The position numbers and the translations under genes were made by a program. From Robertmurraya sp047302285 (GTDB lineage Bacteria; Bacillota; Bacilli; Bacillales; Cytobacillaceae), in assembly GCF_047302285.1 (NCBI RefSeq), contig NZ_CP154845.1, forward strand, positions 4,526,001-4,590,000: 64,000 bases of DNA. Reading direction: 5' to 3'. The notes below the pieces were generated by a model. The model made no database searches. It was not told where the DNA came from and saw nothing but the letters and a program-made list of their open reading frames with translations. This document shows, one piece after another, positions 1 to 7,931 of this stretch (the first letter of the stretch is position 1; every line of letters starts with the position of its first letter).

Positions 1-181
1 GCTTTTTAGTAACTGATTCTTTTATTAAATGTTGTGTTTAAATGTTGTGTTTTTTCAACCTTTTAAATACGTAGAGATATAAAAAAACACGGACAGCATC
101 TTTATTAAGATAGCTAACCGTGGTTTGTTAGTATATGAACTTTTTTACACTTTTTCGAACCCCTAGGAGAAACTCTTTTTT

Positions 182-547
182 CTACTGAATAGACGATTTG
201 TTTTCTGTTTCTTTTTCCAATACATTCTCAATATAATCTTTACCCCAGTCATACATAGCATCCAGAATAGGCATCAGACTTCTTCCATACTCAGTGAGTG
301 AGTATTCAACTTTTGGTGGAACGACAGGATAGACTTCACGATGAACAATCAAATGGTCTTCAAGTTCGCGCAATTGATTAACAAGCATTCTTTGAGTGAT
401 ACCCGGCATGAGGGCCTTTAGTTCACCAAAACGTTTGGTTCCTTCTTTTCCTAGATGCCACAATACCAACATTTTCCATTTTCCGCCAATAATCGAAAGA
501 GTCAATTCTTTTTCACAATTAAACACTTTTTCCCCAAGATTCGGCAT
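182..547 (-). CDS. hxlR: HxlR family winged-helix regulator
   Basis: This 121-residue protein is a small winged-helix transcription factor of the HxlR family. The family signature is visible: an N-terminal Cys in [20 protein letters not shown], the helix-turn-helix around [24 protein letters not shown], and the wing at [16 protein letters not shown]. In B. subtilis HxlR activates hxlAB in response to formaldehyde. Here it is divergent from hxlA with about 200 bp between the two starts, exactly that arrangement, so activation of the neighbouring ribulose monophosphate genes is the likely role. The Cys near residue 11 may be the reactive sensor residue; this is inferred from family members. The start has a purine-rich site (GGAGGTGAAAT on the minus strand). 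Confidence 0.9.
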   Translation of the reverse strand: MPNLGEKVFNCEKELTLSIIGGKWKMLVLWHLGKEGTKRFGELKALMPGITQRMLVNQLRELEDHLIVHREVYPVVPPKVEYSLTEYGRSLMPILDAMYDWGKDYIENVLEKETENKSSIQ

Positions 548-574
548 TCATTTCACCTCCAACCCTTATTATGT

Positions 575-662
575 CCAATAGTATACTTTTTGTTACTATA
601 TGATAAAAAAGTGCATACTTTTAATTTAGTAACATACCCAGTATACTGAGTATCATACCGTT
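575..662. promoter_or_regulatory. candidate HxlR operators in hxlR-hxlA spacer
   Basis: The divergent spacer holds several related words: AGTATACTTTTTGTTAC near 579, GCATACTTTTAATTTAGTAAC near 613 and AGTATACTGAGTATC near 640. B. subtilis HxlR binds repeated sites upstream of hxlA, so these are the best candidates for operators shared by both genes. The repeats are seen directly; binding is inferred. Confidence 0.5.
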
Positions 663-750
663 AGTAAATAGCTATCAATTGGATACAATAACACTGTGCA
701 AAAGAAAGCTATACGGCACAATATACTATTATATAAGGAGCGAGTAATAA

Positions 751-1383
751 ATGAAATTACAATTAGCATTAGATCTTGTAGATATTCCAGGAGCCATTGA
801 ATTGGTGAAAGAAGTAGAAAATCATATAGATGTTGTAGAAATCGGCACGCCGGTTGTGATTAATGAAGGCCTTAAAGCAGTAAAGGAAGTGAAAGCTGCC
901 TTCCCTAACTTAACTGTATTAGCTGACCTTAAAATCATGGATGCAGCTGGATATGAAGTTAGCCAAGCATCTGCAGCAGGCGCTGACATCATCACCATTC
1001 TTGGTACAGCTGAAGACGAGTCCATTAAAGGTGCTGTAGAAGAAGCAAAAAAACAAGGTAAACAAATCCTTGCTGATATGATCGCAGTTAAAGACATTGA
1101 AGGTCGTGCGAAAGAACTGGATGAACTAGGAGTAGATTATATCTGCGTTCACACAGGTTATGACCTTCAAGCTGTAGGAAAAAATTCTTTCGAAGACCTT
1201 GCAACCATTAAGAGCGTTGTAAAAAATGCGAAAACTGCTATTGCAGGCGGAATCAAATTAGAAACACTTCCAGATGTGATTAAAGTACAACCAGATCTTG
1301 TCATCGTAGGTGGCGGTATCACAAGCAAAGACGATAAAAAAGCAGTTGCAGCTAAAATGCAAGAATTAATTAAACAAGGTTAA
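751..1383 (+). CDS. hxlA: 3-hexulose-6-phosphate synthase
   Basis: This enzyme condenses formaldehyde with ribulose 5-phosphate to give D-arabino-3-hexulose 6-phosphate, the first step of the ribulose monophosphate pathway, used in Bacillus for formaldehyde detoxification. At 210 residues it has the standard length. It is an OMP-decarboxylase-type (beta/alpha)8 barrel: LQLALDLVD at the N terminus, VLADLKIMDAAGYE (the DxKxxD active-site motif) around residues 55-68, and the phosphate-binding VIVGGGIT near the C terminus. The ATG follows AAGGAG by 8 bases. hxlB starts 8 bp downstream, so the two form one transcription unit. Confidence 0.95.
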   Translation: MKLQLALDLVDIPGAIELVKEVENHIDVVEIGTPVVINEGLKAVKEVKAAFPNLTVLADLKIMDAAGYEVSQASAAGADIITILGTAEDESIKGAVEEAKKQGKQILADMIAVKDIEGRAKELDELGVDYICVHTGYDLQAVGKNSFEDLATIKSVVKNAKTAIAGGIKLETLPDVIKVQPDLVIVGGGITSKDDKKAVAAKMQELIKQG

Positions 1384-1391
1384 TTATAACT

Positions 1392-1949
1392 ATGAAAACT
1401 ACTCAATATTTAGCTGAAGTCGTTCAAGAATTAAGTCGGACAGTCGACTTAATCTCTGACGAAGAAGCAGAGAAGTTGGTTAATAAGATTCTGGAATCCA
1501 AAAAAATCTTTGTTGCAGGTGCGGGCAGATCTGGATTTATGGGCAAATCTTTCGTGATGAGAATGATGCACATGGGGATCGATGCTTATGTAGTCGGTGA
1601 AACTGTAACAGCAAATTTAGAAAAAGGTGATTTGTTGATCATCGGTTCAGGTTCAGGTGAAACGAAAACCTTGGTTTCAATCGCTGAAAAAGCAAAAAGT
1701 TTAGGTGGGACGGTCGCAGCTGTAACGATTTCCCCTGACTCCACGATTGGAAAATTAGCTGATATTATCATTAAATTGCCTGGATCACCGAAAGATCAAT
1801 CTGAAAGTGAATATAAGACCATACAACCAATGGGGTCACTTTTTGAGCAAACGATGTTATTATTTTATGATGCATTGATCTTGTGTTTTATGGAAAAAAA
1901 AGGCTTAGACTCTACTAAAATGTACGGCAAACATGCCAATCTCGAATAG
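1392..1949 (+). CDS. hxlB: 6-phospho-3-hexuloisomerase
   Basis: This enzyme converts D-arabino-3-hexulose 6-phosphate to fructose 6-phosphate, feeding fixed formaldehyde into glycolysis. It is a single SIS-domain sugar isomerase of 185 residues. The sugar-phosphate loop GAGRSGFMGKSF lies at about residues 43-54, and the second conserved segment IGSGSGETKTL at about residues 85-95. The gene lies 8 bp behind hxlA and is followed by a terminator-like hairpin, so hxlAB is a two-gene operon. A catalytic Glu/His pair is expected from the family but was not assigned here. Confidence 0.95.
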   Translation: MKTTQYLAEVVQELSRTVDLISDEEAEKLVNKILESKKIFVAGAGRSGFMGKSFVMRMMHMGIDAYVVGETVTANLEKGDLLIIGSGSGETKTLVSIAEKAKSLGGTVAAVTISPDSTIGKLADIIIKLPGSPKDQSESEYKTIQPMGSLFEQTMLLFYDALILCFMEKKGLDSTKMYGKHANLE

Positions 1950-1979
1950 AGTACACTTTAAAAAATATGGAAACATCGT

Positions 1980-2022
1980 AAAGACCGCATTTATTTCTTT
2001 TATGAATTGCGGTCTTTACTGC
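1980..2022 (+). terminator. hxlAB terminator-like hairpin
   Basis: A 10-bp perfect stem AAAGACCGCA / TGCGGTCTTT encloses an 18-nt loop, 30 bp after the hxlB stop. The trailing T-run is short (CTTTACTGC), so its strength is uncertain. Confidence 0.6.
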
Positions 2023-2307
2023 ATATTACAAATAACACAGTCCATACAGGAAAGAAAAAATAGCCTCTGATTCAGTCCCTTCTATGGCCGGATCAGAGAT
2101 CATTATTGGGTGGGGCACAGCCAAGAATTTAGCCATCACTCACAGTATGAGCCCTATTTGGGTTATCACCAATATTTCACTGGTAGGCCCCATGTCTATA
2201 TAAGTTTTTTTATGGGAAAATAAAATCCTATTGGCGATGAAAAACGCTTCATAAGTGTAGTAAACAAAACTCTTCGTTTTATAAAACAAAGGAATGAGGT
2301 TGAATAA
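2023..2307. other. intergenic spacer before the oxidoreductase
   Basis: No convincing gene is seen. A weak inverted pair (CCTCTGATTC near 2065 and GGATCAGAGA near 2091) could form a hairpin. A ribosome-binding site (AATGAGGTTG) precedes the downstream ATG. The promoter of the oxidoreductase must lie here but was not fixed. Confidence 0.4.
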
Positions 2308-3294
2308 ATGGTTCGATTCGGCGTAATCGGTACTAATTGGATTACAGAAAGATTACTTGAAGCAGCAAATGATGTAGAAGATTTTAAACTAACTGCTGTT
2401 TATTCTCGCACGATTAGTAGAGCAGAAGAATTTGCAAGTAAATATGGAGTAACAAAAATATTTACAAACCTAAAAGAAATGGCAGTTAGTCAAGAAATTG
2501 ACGCGGTGTACATTGCTACTCCCAATTCATATCACGCAGAACAAGCTATTTTATTTTTGCAAAATGGCAAACATGTGTTATGTGAAAAGCCACTGGCTGT
2601 TAATGCAACCGAAGTAGCGAGGATGATTCAAGCCGCAAAAGATCATAACGCCCTATTAATGGAAGCAATGAAATCAACATTACTTCCAAACTTCAAGGTC
2701 ATTCAAGATAATTTACATAAAATTGGTCCTATCCGTAGATACTTTGCAAGCTATTGTCAGTATTCATCTCGTTATGATAAATACAAAGAAGGAATTGTCC
2801 TTAATGCCTTCAATCCAGAGTTTGCGAACGGTTCATTAATGGACCTTGGTGTCTATTGTTTGTATCCACTTATTACATTATTTGGTGAACCAAAAGAAGT
2901 GAAGGCAACAGGCATTATGCTTGATTCGGGTGTGGATGGTGAAGGTAGCGTCATCTTAAAATATGATGATAAAGATGCGATTGTGATGTATTCCAAAATA
3001 ACGAACTCTTATTTACCAAGCGAAATTCAAGGCGAAAAAGGAAGTATCATGATTGATAAGATTCATACGGCTGAAAAAGTAGAAATTCACTACACTGACG
3101 GCACGGTTGAACAATTAACAGTCGACCAATCTCATCCAGCTATGTATTACGAAGTGAAAGAATTTATTGAATTAATCAACCGAGGAAAAACAGAGTCTGA
3201 TACTAACTCATATAAAAATTCATACACCACGATACAAGTGTTGGATAAAGTGAGAGATGAAATAGGTCTTGTATATCAAAGTGATCATAAGTGA
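2308..3294 (+). CDS. Gfo/Idh/MocA family NAD(P)-dependent oxidoreductase
   Basis: This 328-residue protein has the family's two-domain layout. The N-terminal Rossmann fold begins VRFGVIGTNWITERLLEAA, although the usual GxGxxG loop reads GTNWIT. It is followed by AVYIATPNSYHAEQA and the signature CEKPLAVNATE at about residue 95. The C-terminal alpha/beta domain carries GSLMDLGVYCLYPL, matching the conserved G-x-hD-x-G-x-H/Y segment. Family members oxidise or reduce sugars, polyols and related compounds; the substrate cannot be told from sequence. The gene stands alone with its own ribosome-binding site. Proximity to hxlAB may be coincidental. Confidence 0.88.
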   Translation: MVRFGVIGTNWITERLLEAANDVEDFKLTAVYSRTISRAEEFASKYGVTKIFTNLKEMAVSQEIDAVYIATPNSYHAEQAILFLQNGKHVLCEKPLAVNATEVARMIQAAKDHNALLMEAMKSTLLPNFKVIQDNLHKIGPIRRYFASYCQYSSRYDKYKEGIVLNAFNPEFANGSLMDLGVYCLYPLITLFGEPKEVKATGIMLDSGVDGEGSVILKYDDKDAIVMYSKITNSYLPSEIQGEKGSIMIDKIHTAEKVEIHYTDGTVEQLTVDQSHPAMYYEVKEFIELINRGKTESDTNSYKNSYTTIQVLDKVRDEIGLVYQSDHK

Positions 3295-3735
3295 AAAAAC
3301 ACAAAAACCCCTACAGCGACTTGTATTATTCTCTTGAGAAATTACGAATCTGGCCTGTTTGTCGAAGAATAAAAGAAATCGTTTTAGAACTTACCTAAAC
3401 TATTTTGCATCCATTCTTTTTTATAAGAGCATTATAGCATTTTCTACCCGGCTAACAAATTTTAAAGGACTTTTGCTTATTATGCAAAGGTTCAATGCTC
3501 ATTTTTTAAGATGTGTTTCTTCTTTAATTTGTGATTTAGTTTAAGTATTCCTTAATAGGAGTAGCGACAATGACACTACCCCTATTAGGATCCTACCAAC
3601 AACCGCACTTTTCTGACCCCACCCTACCCTACAGAGTAAAAAGGGTTGTAAATGTAAAAAAAATCCATGCTATGACCCTTTTTTACAAGTACCTCGGTCG
3701 TACCCCACATCCAGAAGAATCCTTACTCCAATCCG
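3295..3735. other. non-coding decayed stretch with two hairpins
   Basis: No credible gene is seen. An imperfect inverted repeat lies at about 3549-3591 (CCTTAATAGGAGTAG against CACTACCCCTATTAGG). A second hairpin lies at about 3636-3686 (AAAAAGGGT / ACCCTTTTTT). The base composition changes just after this stretch, marking a boundary between ordinary chromosome and acquired material. Confidence 0.4.
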
Positions 3736-4242
3736 GTGATTGATCTTGTTTCACAGCACCCGGAACTCGGTTTGGAAGATTATGAAGTCTTCCAATATGC
3801 TTTTATCACCGGTTTTGGAACCTTCACCTTTCACTTTGATGTGCCAGCCATGAACCACTTAAAAGGGGAGCTGGGGGTTCCCATCGAAATCATCCCGGGG
3901 TCCGAGTTGCGCATTGACCCCGAAACTCCTTTTATCAAGGAAAAATTAGAGGATGAGAGATTGCCTTATTTTGTCCGCATGTTTGGCCTCAAAGACGCAT
4001 TTATTTGCGCCGACGGCAACAAACGGACCAAAGCGAGGATGGAACGAGGGGATACAGAATTCAGAGGGTATGTGTTTTACGCTGAACATGCAGAACGCTT
4101 CTTTTTCTTCCCGCAGGAGTTTTACTTCTATAAATTTTTGCTTGAGGTAACTCGTATGAACGCACAAATGAAGGAAAACTGGAATGAACGAGACGTTTTC
4201 CGTATGACCCAGATCTATCTGCAGGCGAATGCCGGCAAGTAA
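3736..4242 (+). CDS. hypothetical protein with ParB-like motif, possibly 5'-truncated
   Basis: This 168-residue reading frame starts at a GTG without a clear ribosome-binding site. The same frame stays open upstream to a stop at 3673, reading SVVPHIQKNPYSNPVIDLV, so the N terminus may be missing. The segment FICADGNKRTKARMERGD at about residues 93-110 resembles the DGN-R-xxA-xxxG core of ParB/sulfiredoxin-fold nuclease domains, preceded by acidic and aromatic stretches. The base composition is richer in G+C than the surroundings, suggesting transfer. No function can be assigned; it may be a remnant of a plasmid or phage gene. Downstream 4382-4621 could belong with it. Confidence 0.45.
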   Translation: MIDLVSQHPELGLEDYEVFQYAFITGFGTFTFHFDVPAMNHLKGELGVPIEIIPGSELRIDPETPFIKEKLEDERLPYFVRMFGLKDAFICADGNKRTKARMERGDTEFRGYVFYAEHAERFFFFPQEFYFYKFLLEVTRMNAQMKENWNERDVFRMTQIYLQANAGK

Positions 4243-4381
4243 TTCCGGATTTCCGGGGTTCGACTTTGTCGAACACTTTTTCCCCTAAAATGCCTTATAG
4301 GTGAAGCTGGATTTGTTATAATAATGTTACGAGAAGTGAACCTGTCCTTTTATCCTCAATATAGGAAAGAGGTGAGGGTGG

Positions 4382-4621
4382 TTGGCACCTAACAACTCCA
4401 AACTCAACACCAACCAATGCCCCCTCAAAAGGGCTAACGCCTATAAAACCCGCAAGGAAGGACAAGCATTGATACTCAAGGAGCTGAAATGGTCGATTTT
4501 CGCAATCGTCCTTATCCTGGGTGTCATCTTGCTCTCCCTGGCGGGCGTGGACCTGAAACTTATTGCCGACATCTTGGCAGCAAGTGGACTGGCCGACATA
4601 GGCGCTCGGTTAAAACCTTAA
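4382..4621 (+). CDS. small predicted membrane protein
   Basis: This 79-residue frame opens with TTG after a good site (GAAAGAGGTGAGGG). It has a basic, hydrophilic N-terminal half of about 35 residues. One strongly hydrophobic segment follows (WSIFAIVLILGVILLSLAG, residues 39-57), consistent with a single transmembrane helix. No family is recognised. An intrinsic terminator lies 160 bp downstream. The high G+C content is shared with the preceding 168-residue frame. Confidence 0.45.
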   Translation: MAPNNSKLNTNQCPLKRANAYKTRKEGQALILKELKWSIFAIVLILGVILLSLAGVDLKLIADILAASGLADIGARLKP

Positions 4622-4776
4622 CAAAACCAACCGCTTGACCTTATCATATAGAAATTCATCGATTTTATGCAGCATCTTTACCGGGCCTGGACAACCCGGA
4701 GCCGCTTTCTCGTATGGACTTGCATGACAGGGTATGGAACGATGGCTCAACCCATGACACCAGGAATACAGCACAA

Positions 4777-4817
4777 AAAAAAAACCCCGTAGTTGGACGA
4801 CTACGGGGGCTTTTTCT
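4777..4817. terminator. bidirectional intrinsic terminator
   Basis: The perfect stem CCCCGTAG / CTACGGGG has an 8-nt loop, a run of A on the left and a T-rich run (CTTTTTCTTT) on the right. It can stop transcription from either side. Confidence 0.8.
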
Positions 4818-5191
4818 TTCGCTTCGCGTTGGACTTGCATTAGGGTTCACAGAACTTCTAATTCAAGCCGTGACGTTCTGCTGTTTTGTATGTGGTTCCA
4901 GCACATACGAAAAACGTAAATGATCTAGTAAACTCAAGTTCGGCTGATGGACGTCAGCTTTTGGGTTCGTTGGCTAGAACCATTCTTTGTGTAACAACTC
5001 CATACTAAAACTATATCACGATGTGTGATTTTGTAAACCACAAAGGGTAAACTTTATGATAATAGCGATAGACGACAGCCCGAGTCAACCGCTTTCCCTT
5101 CTAGTGGTGTTTTAATTTTCGGCACCTCGCTGTACCGCTGATCTAACTGGTAGCTAGCCTTTCCTACATCGGCATTTGAAGCACCCATTCG
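4818..5191. other. intergenic stretch, no gene seen
   Basis: Frames here are short and unlike known proteins. The stretch probably carries decayed sequence. The only clear feature is the terminator at its left edge. Confidence 0.3.
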
Positions 5192-5482
5192 TTAAGTAAT
5201 ATTCTTAAGCCAAGTCATTATACGGATGATTTGAAATGGTTCAAACCACGTAATTAAAAAAAGTATAATAAAAAAAGTAGTTAGTGAAATAAATTTCATA
5301 CTACCTTTTTCCTTATTAAGGATAGCAATAAAACTAAATACAACTCCTAAAAATAAAAAAATAGTTCCTATAAGGGCAATCAGTTCAAAATAACCTTCTA
5401 TTATCCAGTTAAGCCCGAAAGAAAGTAATCCCAATACAATAAAGACAATTGACCATATACTATTTGTTTTCACCGTAAACAC
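5192..5482 (-). CDS. small multi-pass membrane protein
   Basis: This 96-residue protein is almost entirely hydrophobic. Three predicted membrane helices lie at about residues 8-27, 31-54 and 63-80. A short basic loop (NKEKGSMK) separates the last two. The start follows the ribosome-binding site GGGGGTG on the minus strand. No family is recognised. It lies beside another small membrane gene on the same strand (5621-5905), but the 138-bp gap argues against tight coupling. Confidence 0.6.
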   Translation of the reverse strand: MFTVKTNSIWSIVFIVLGLLSFGLNWIIEGYFELIALIGTIFLFLGVVFSFIAILNKEKGSMKFISLTTFFIILFLITWFEPFQIIRIMTWLKNIT

Positions 5483-5620
5483 CCCCTAAAATCTTTTCAC
5501 AATATTTCACTATCCTGCATCTATAGATGTAAAAGAATCCGTGTTGACGGCAACCAGATTAAAAGTATAAAAACGTGAACTCCATTATGGCTTAATACGG
5601 CTTGTTATAAAGCGAATTGT

Positions 5621-5905
5621 TTATAAGTCCATCTTACCAGCATCCCTGGTATCCCATTTTACAAAAATAAAAGATAAAACAGAAAAAATAAACAAAATAA
5701 TACTCAGAATGCCATATACCCCACCTTCAAATCCTCTAATACTGACAAAACCAACATAAAAGAGAACAACAGAAGCTATTAATGCTAGGGATCCAGGTAA
5801 CAACCTTCCATATAAGGGAAAACCCTTTTTAGTGAACCACCACGTTAGCCACAATATTATAATTCCAGGTATGATAGCGGTCAGGAAAGGTACTAATAGC
5901 ATCAT
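5621..5905 (-). CDS. YesK-like small membrane protein
   Basis: This 94-residue protein has three predicted helices (about residues 5-24, 37-57 and 64-83). The pattern of a first helix ending in a basic loop, then a central helix and GGVYGILSIILF, resembles Bacillus YesK-type proteins. The assignment is from memory of the family pattern and is tentative. The start has AAAGGGGTGG upstream on the minus strand. The function of YesK-like proteins is not known. Confidence 0.55.
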   Translation of the reverse strand: MMLLVPFLTAIIPGIIILWLTWWFTKKGFPLYGRLLPGSLALIASVVLFYVGFVSIRGFEGGVYGILSIILFIFSVLSFIFVKWDTRDAGKMDL

Positions 5906-6433
5906 TTATATCCACCCCTTTAAAGTAAATACGATGATTATCTTCCATATATTACATAGTGTAATTCTACACTAAAGGAAACAGATGGTAAATACCAGAT
6001 AATTTTAATTTTATTTTTTGTCTGCAAAAATCTCCTTCTTGAGCTAAACCGCCCCTATGGTAGCATAAGAATTTAAAAACTTTATTATCGCTGTAAGATT
6101 CTCGAAAACCGTCAATACATCCAATTAAGAGCAGAGCAGATACGACATATCCAACTAAAAAATGCGTCCCTATCATTGCCCGGAGAGTGAGGCAAAGCAA
6201 AAATCCGAGGAGAAGATGCCAGTACTGGCATGAAATTTACTTGGTTTTCGTACATTTTGTCAAAAGTTGCGCATGATTTAAAAAAAATGATAAACATATA
6301 GTAGATACAATATAGATATCAACAATGAGGTGATAAAATGATGCCCAAAGGTGAAGAACTTCATACGAATAGGCAAGAAAGCACAAAAACCGAGACGAAA
6401 AGACATGCAGACAACCAAAAAGGGGGGAAACAC
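5906..6433. other. intergenic stretch before the MazE-like gene
   Basis: No gene is supported. A longer version of the next gene could start at 6338, where AATGAGGTGATAAA precedes an ATG. The conserved SpoVT/AbrB fold begins only at 6434. Confidence 0.35.
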
Positions 6434-6673
6434 ATGGTCACAGTTAAAAAATGGGGAAACAGTTTAGCAGTTCGTATCCCCAGCCAATTCGCAAAGAATC
6501 TTGGCCTAAGACACGGTTCTCAGATCGAGCTGGAACTCTTAGCCGACGAAATTGTTATCAGACCTGTCCAAACCAAACCAACGCTGGACCATTTATTAGC
6601 ACAAACGAAAGGAAAAACAAATCCGCACCTGGATTTTGACTTTGGTGTACCAGAAGGGAAGGAATTGATTTGA
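6434..6673 (+). CDS. MazE/AbrB-type antitoxin, orphan
   Basis: From the ATG at 6434 the product is 79 residues. It begins MVTVKKWGNSLAVRIPSQFA, the hallmark swapped-hairpin fold of MazE-type SpoVT/AbrB antitoxins, followed by GSQIELELLADEIVIRP and an acidic tail that would normally neutralise MazF. The ribosome-binding site AAGGGGGGAAA precedes this ATG. An upstream ATG at 6338 also has a fair site and would add a 32-residue charged extension. A MazF toxin usually overlaps the antitoxin stop. None is found: the following 147 bp encode only an unrelated 48-residue frame. It is either a lone regulator or the relic of a toxin-antitoxin pair. Confidence 0.8.
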   Translation: MVTVKKWGNSLAVRIPSQFAKNLGLRHGSQIELELLADEIVIRPVQTKPTLDHLLAQTKGKTNPHLDFDFGVPEGKELI

Positions 6674-7082
6674 GTCTAACTGACCAAAAAAAGTGAACTC
6701 GGCTTTTTGGAATTCATCCCACCATCAGGGGTTGAACAAGCCTTCATCGCCCTTCTCTTGTTTGAAGCCCAGAATGATTTAATCAAGCAATCGAACTGGC
6801 TATCGTTTGCCACATTCGTTCTCTAAATGAGGATTAGCCATTCGAAGTAGAACTAACCGAACATTTGATATTAAAGGGTATGTAATAACTGACCAAGTGA
6901 AAAGTGCTAATAGGAAGTAAGAAAGTTCAAAGTACAAGAATGCACCAAGAGAAATCGTGTAAACACTCACTTTATTCCCTCAAAAAAACGGGTGTTTTTT
7001 TCATGTTTTTCCGGCAGACAAAATCTATTCTTCTGTTATAATGTGGCTATTATTTTGCACATTTTGCCGGAGAGATTTTTTT
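6674..7082. other. intergenic with an unassigned 48-codon frame
   Basis: A 48-codon frame runs 6680-6826 (plus strand, CTG at its head, no ATG), reading SELGFLEFIPPSGVEQAF and onward. It does not look like MazF (no GD-x-x-x-x-DFxP start). It may be a decayed gene or a very small unknown one. The rest shows nothing recognisable except a T-rich hairpin (AAAAAACGGGTGTTTTTTTC) near 6983-7003. Confidence 0.3.
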
Positions 7083-7393
7083 ATGTGTATCATCCATGAT
7101 TTTAACGTCAGTATCAGCACCTATAAAGAAAGAGGAAAAGAGAATGACTTTCCGGTCATTCTTGAATGCCCAGACTGTGGATCAAAGGGGCTTCTACACC
7201 GACATGGATTCTTTGAAAGGAATGTCATCATTGCCGAAACTGGGGACGAATGGAAAATGTGATATGCAGGCTTAAATGTAGGAGCTGTAAGAAGGCATTC
7301 TCTATACTTCCTGATTTCATCATCCCCCATTACCAGAATTCCCTCACATCTGTGCTTATGATAGTAGAGGATGGTGTTGCAGGTGCTCCGTAG
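7083..7393 (+). pseudogene. DUF6431-type zinc-ribbon protein, frameshifted and truncated
   Basis: The first frame from the ATG at 7083 reads MCIIHDFNVSIS, then the zinc-ribbon CPDCGSKGLLHRHGFFERNV. It stops at 7262. A second frame continues the homology directly, reading NVICRLKCRSCKKAFSILPD and then FIIPHYQNSLTS, and ends at 7393. Together they match the start of DUF6431 proteins, which are associated with mobile elements. A one- or two-base indel near 7255-7262 breaks the gene, and the remaining C-terminal part is absent. It is an inactive relic. Confidence 0.65.
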
Positions 7394-7477
7394 GCTGTTC
7401 TGGTGTCTCTAGAGCCTTTTAAGGTTTGGTGAGTAACGTAATTAAACATTATATTCTAATTTCAAATCAATTTGTAA

Positions 7478-7513
7478 GGATAGATAAAAAGGCGACTGCT
7501 TGTTAACAGTTAC
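7478..7513. terminator. terminator-like hairpin at island left end
   Basis: An imperfect stem AAAAGGCGACTG / CAGTTACCTTTT with an 8-nt loop lies just left of the pentamer repeat tract. It may terminate the minus-strand island operon that ends with the HNH gene. Confidence 0.45.
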
Positions 7514-7524
7514 CTTTTAACCCA

Positions 7525-7600
7525 GCCTCACCTCACCGAACCAAACCGTACCGTACCTTACCAGACCAAACCTTACCTAACCATACCGCACCATACCGGA
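7525..7600. repeat. degenerate pentamer repeat tract (NACCN)
   Basis: For about 75 bp nearly every fifth position begins an ACC triplet: CACCT CACCG AACCA AACCG and so on, ending CACCA TACCG. About 14 units are present and two of the five bases vary. On the minus strand it is a GGT-repeat directly downstream of the HNH gene. The tract is non-coding in the frames inspected. Confidence 0.8.
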
Positions 7601-7640
7601 TTCCATGTAATTCAACTACCCGCCCAGCCTCCACGTTGAA

Positions 7641-7931
7641 TTATTCCCAGGCCTGCTCGCGCCAGCCAGGACCAATAATACCCTGATTCAAAGCGTTTCC
7701 CTTCATCCCTCCGTGCCTTAAATCGGCACGGAGCGTATGGCATACCCGACATAAAGTACGTAAATTTTTAGTGCTGTTTGATCCCAGTTTTCCACTAATT
7801 TTGTGATCAATGTGACAGGTCTTTAATGTAACCGGCTCCCCACATCGGGTACAGCGCTGGCCATCACGGTAGAAGACCATTGGCCGGATATTTTCGTGCC
7901 AAACTTCTTTAGGCGGACGCTGTCTTGGCAT
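7641..7931 (-). CDS. HNH endonuclease
   Basis: From the ATG at 7931 the product is 96 residues, beginning MPRQRPPKEVWH. The HNH domain is complete: CTRCGEPVTLKTCHIDHKISG gives the first Cys pair and the His-Asp-His core, then NLRTLCRVCHTLR supplies the Asn/His and second Cys pair. The longer frame (to 7982) adds a segment that overlaps the upstream gene and has no ribosome-binding site. The start overlaps the end of the 203-residue upstream gene by 23 bp, implying translational coupling. Single-domain HNH nucleases of this size occur in phages, satellites and integrative elements, where they nick or cut DNA. Here it closes the island's minus-strand gene set. Confidence 0.85.
   Translation of the reverse strand: MPRQRPPKEVWHENIRPMVFYRDGQRCTRCGEPVTLKTCHIDHKISGKLGSNSTKNLRTLCRVCHTLRADLRHGGMKGNALNQGIIGPGWREQAWE

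Noticed and set aside
5160..5190. CTTTCCTACATC as a possible left attachment repeat for the groEL-end island
   Set aside because: It resembles CTTTCTTACATC at 14110 over only 12 bases with a mismatch, and the following bases differ; this is within chance.
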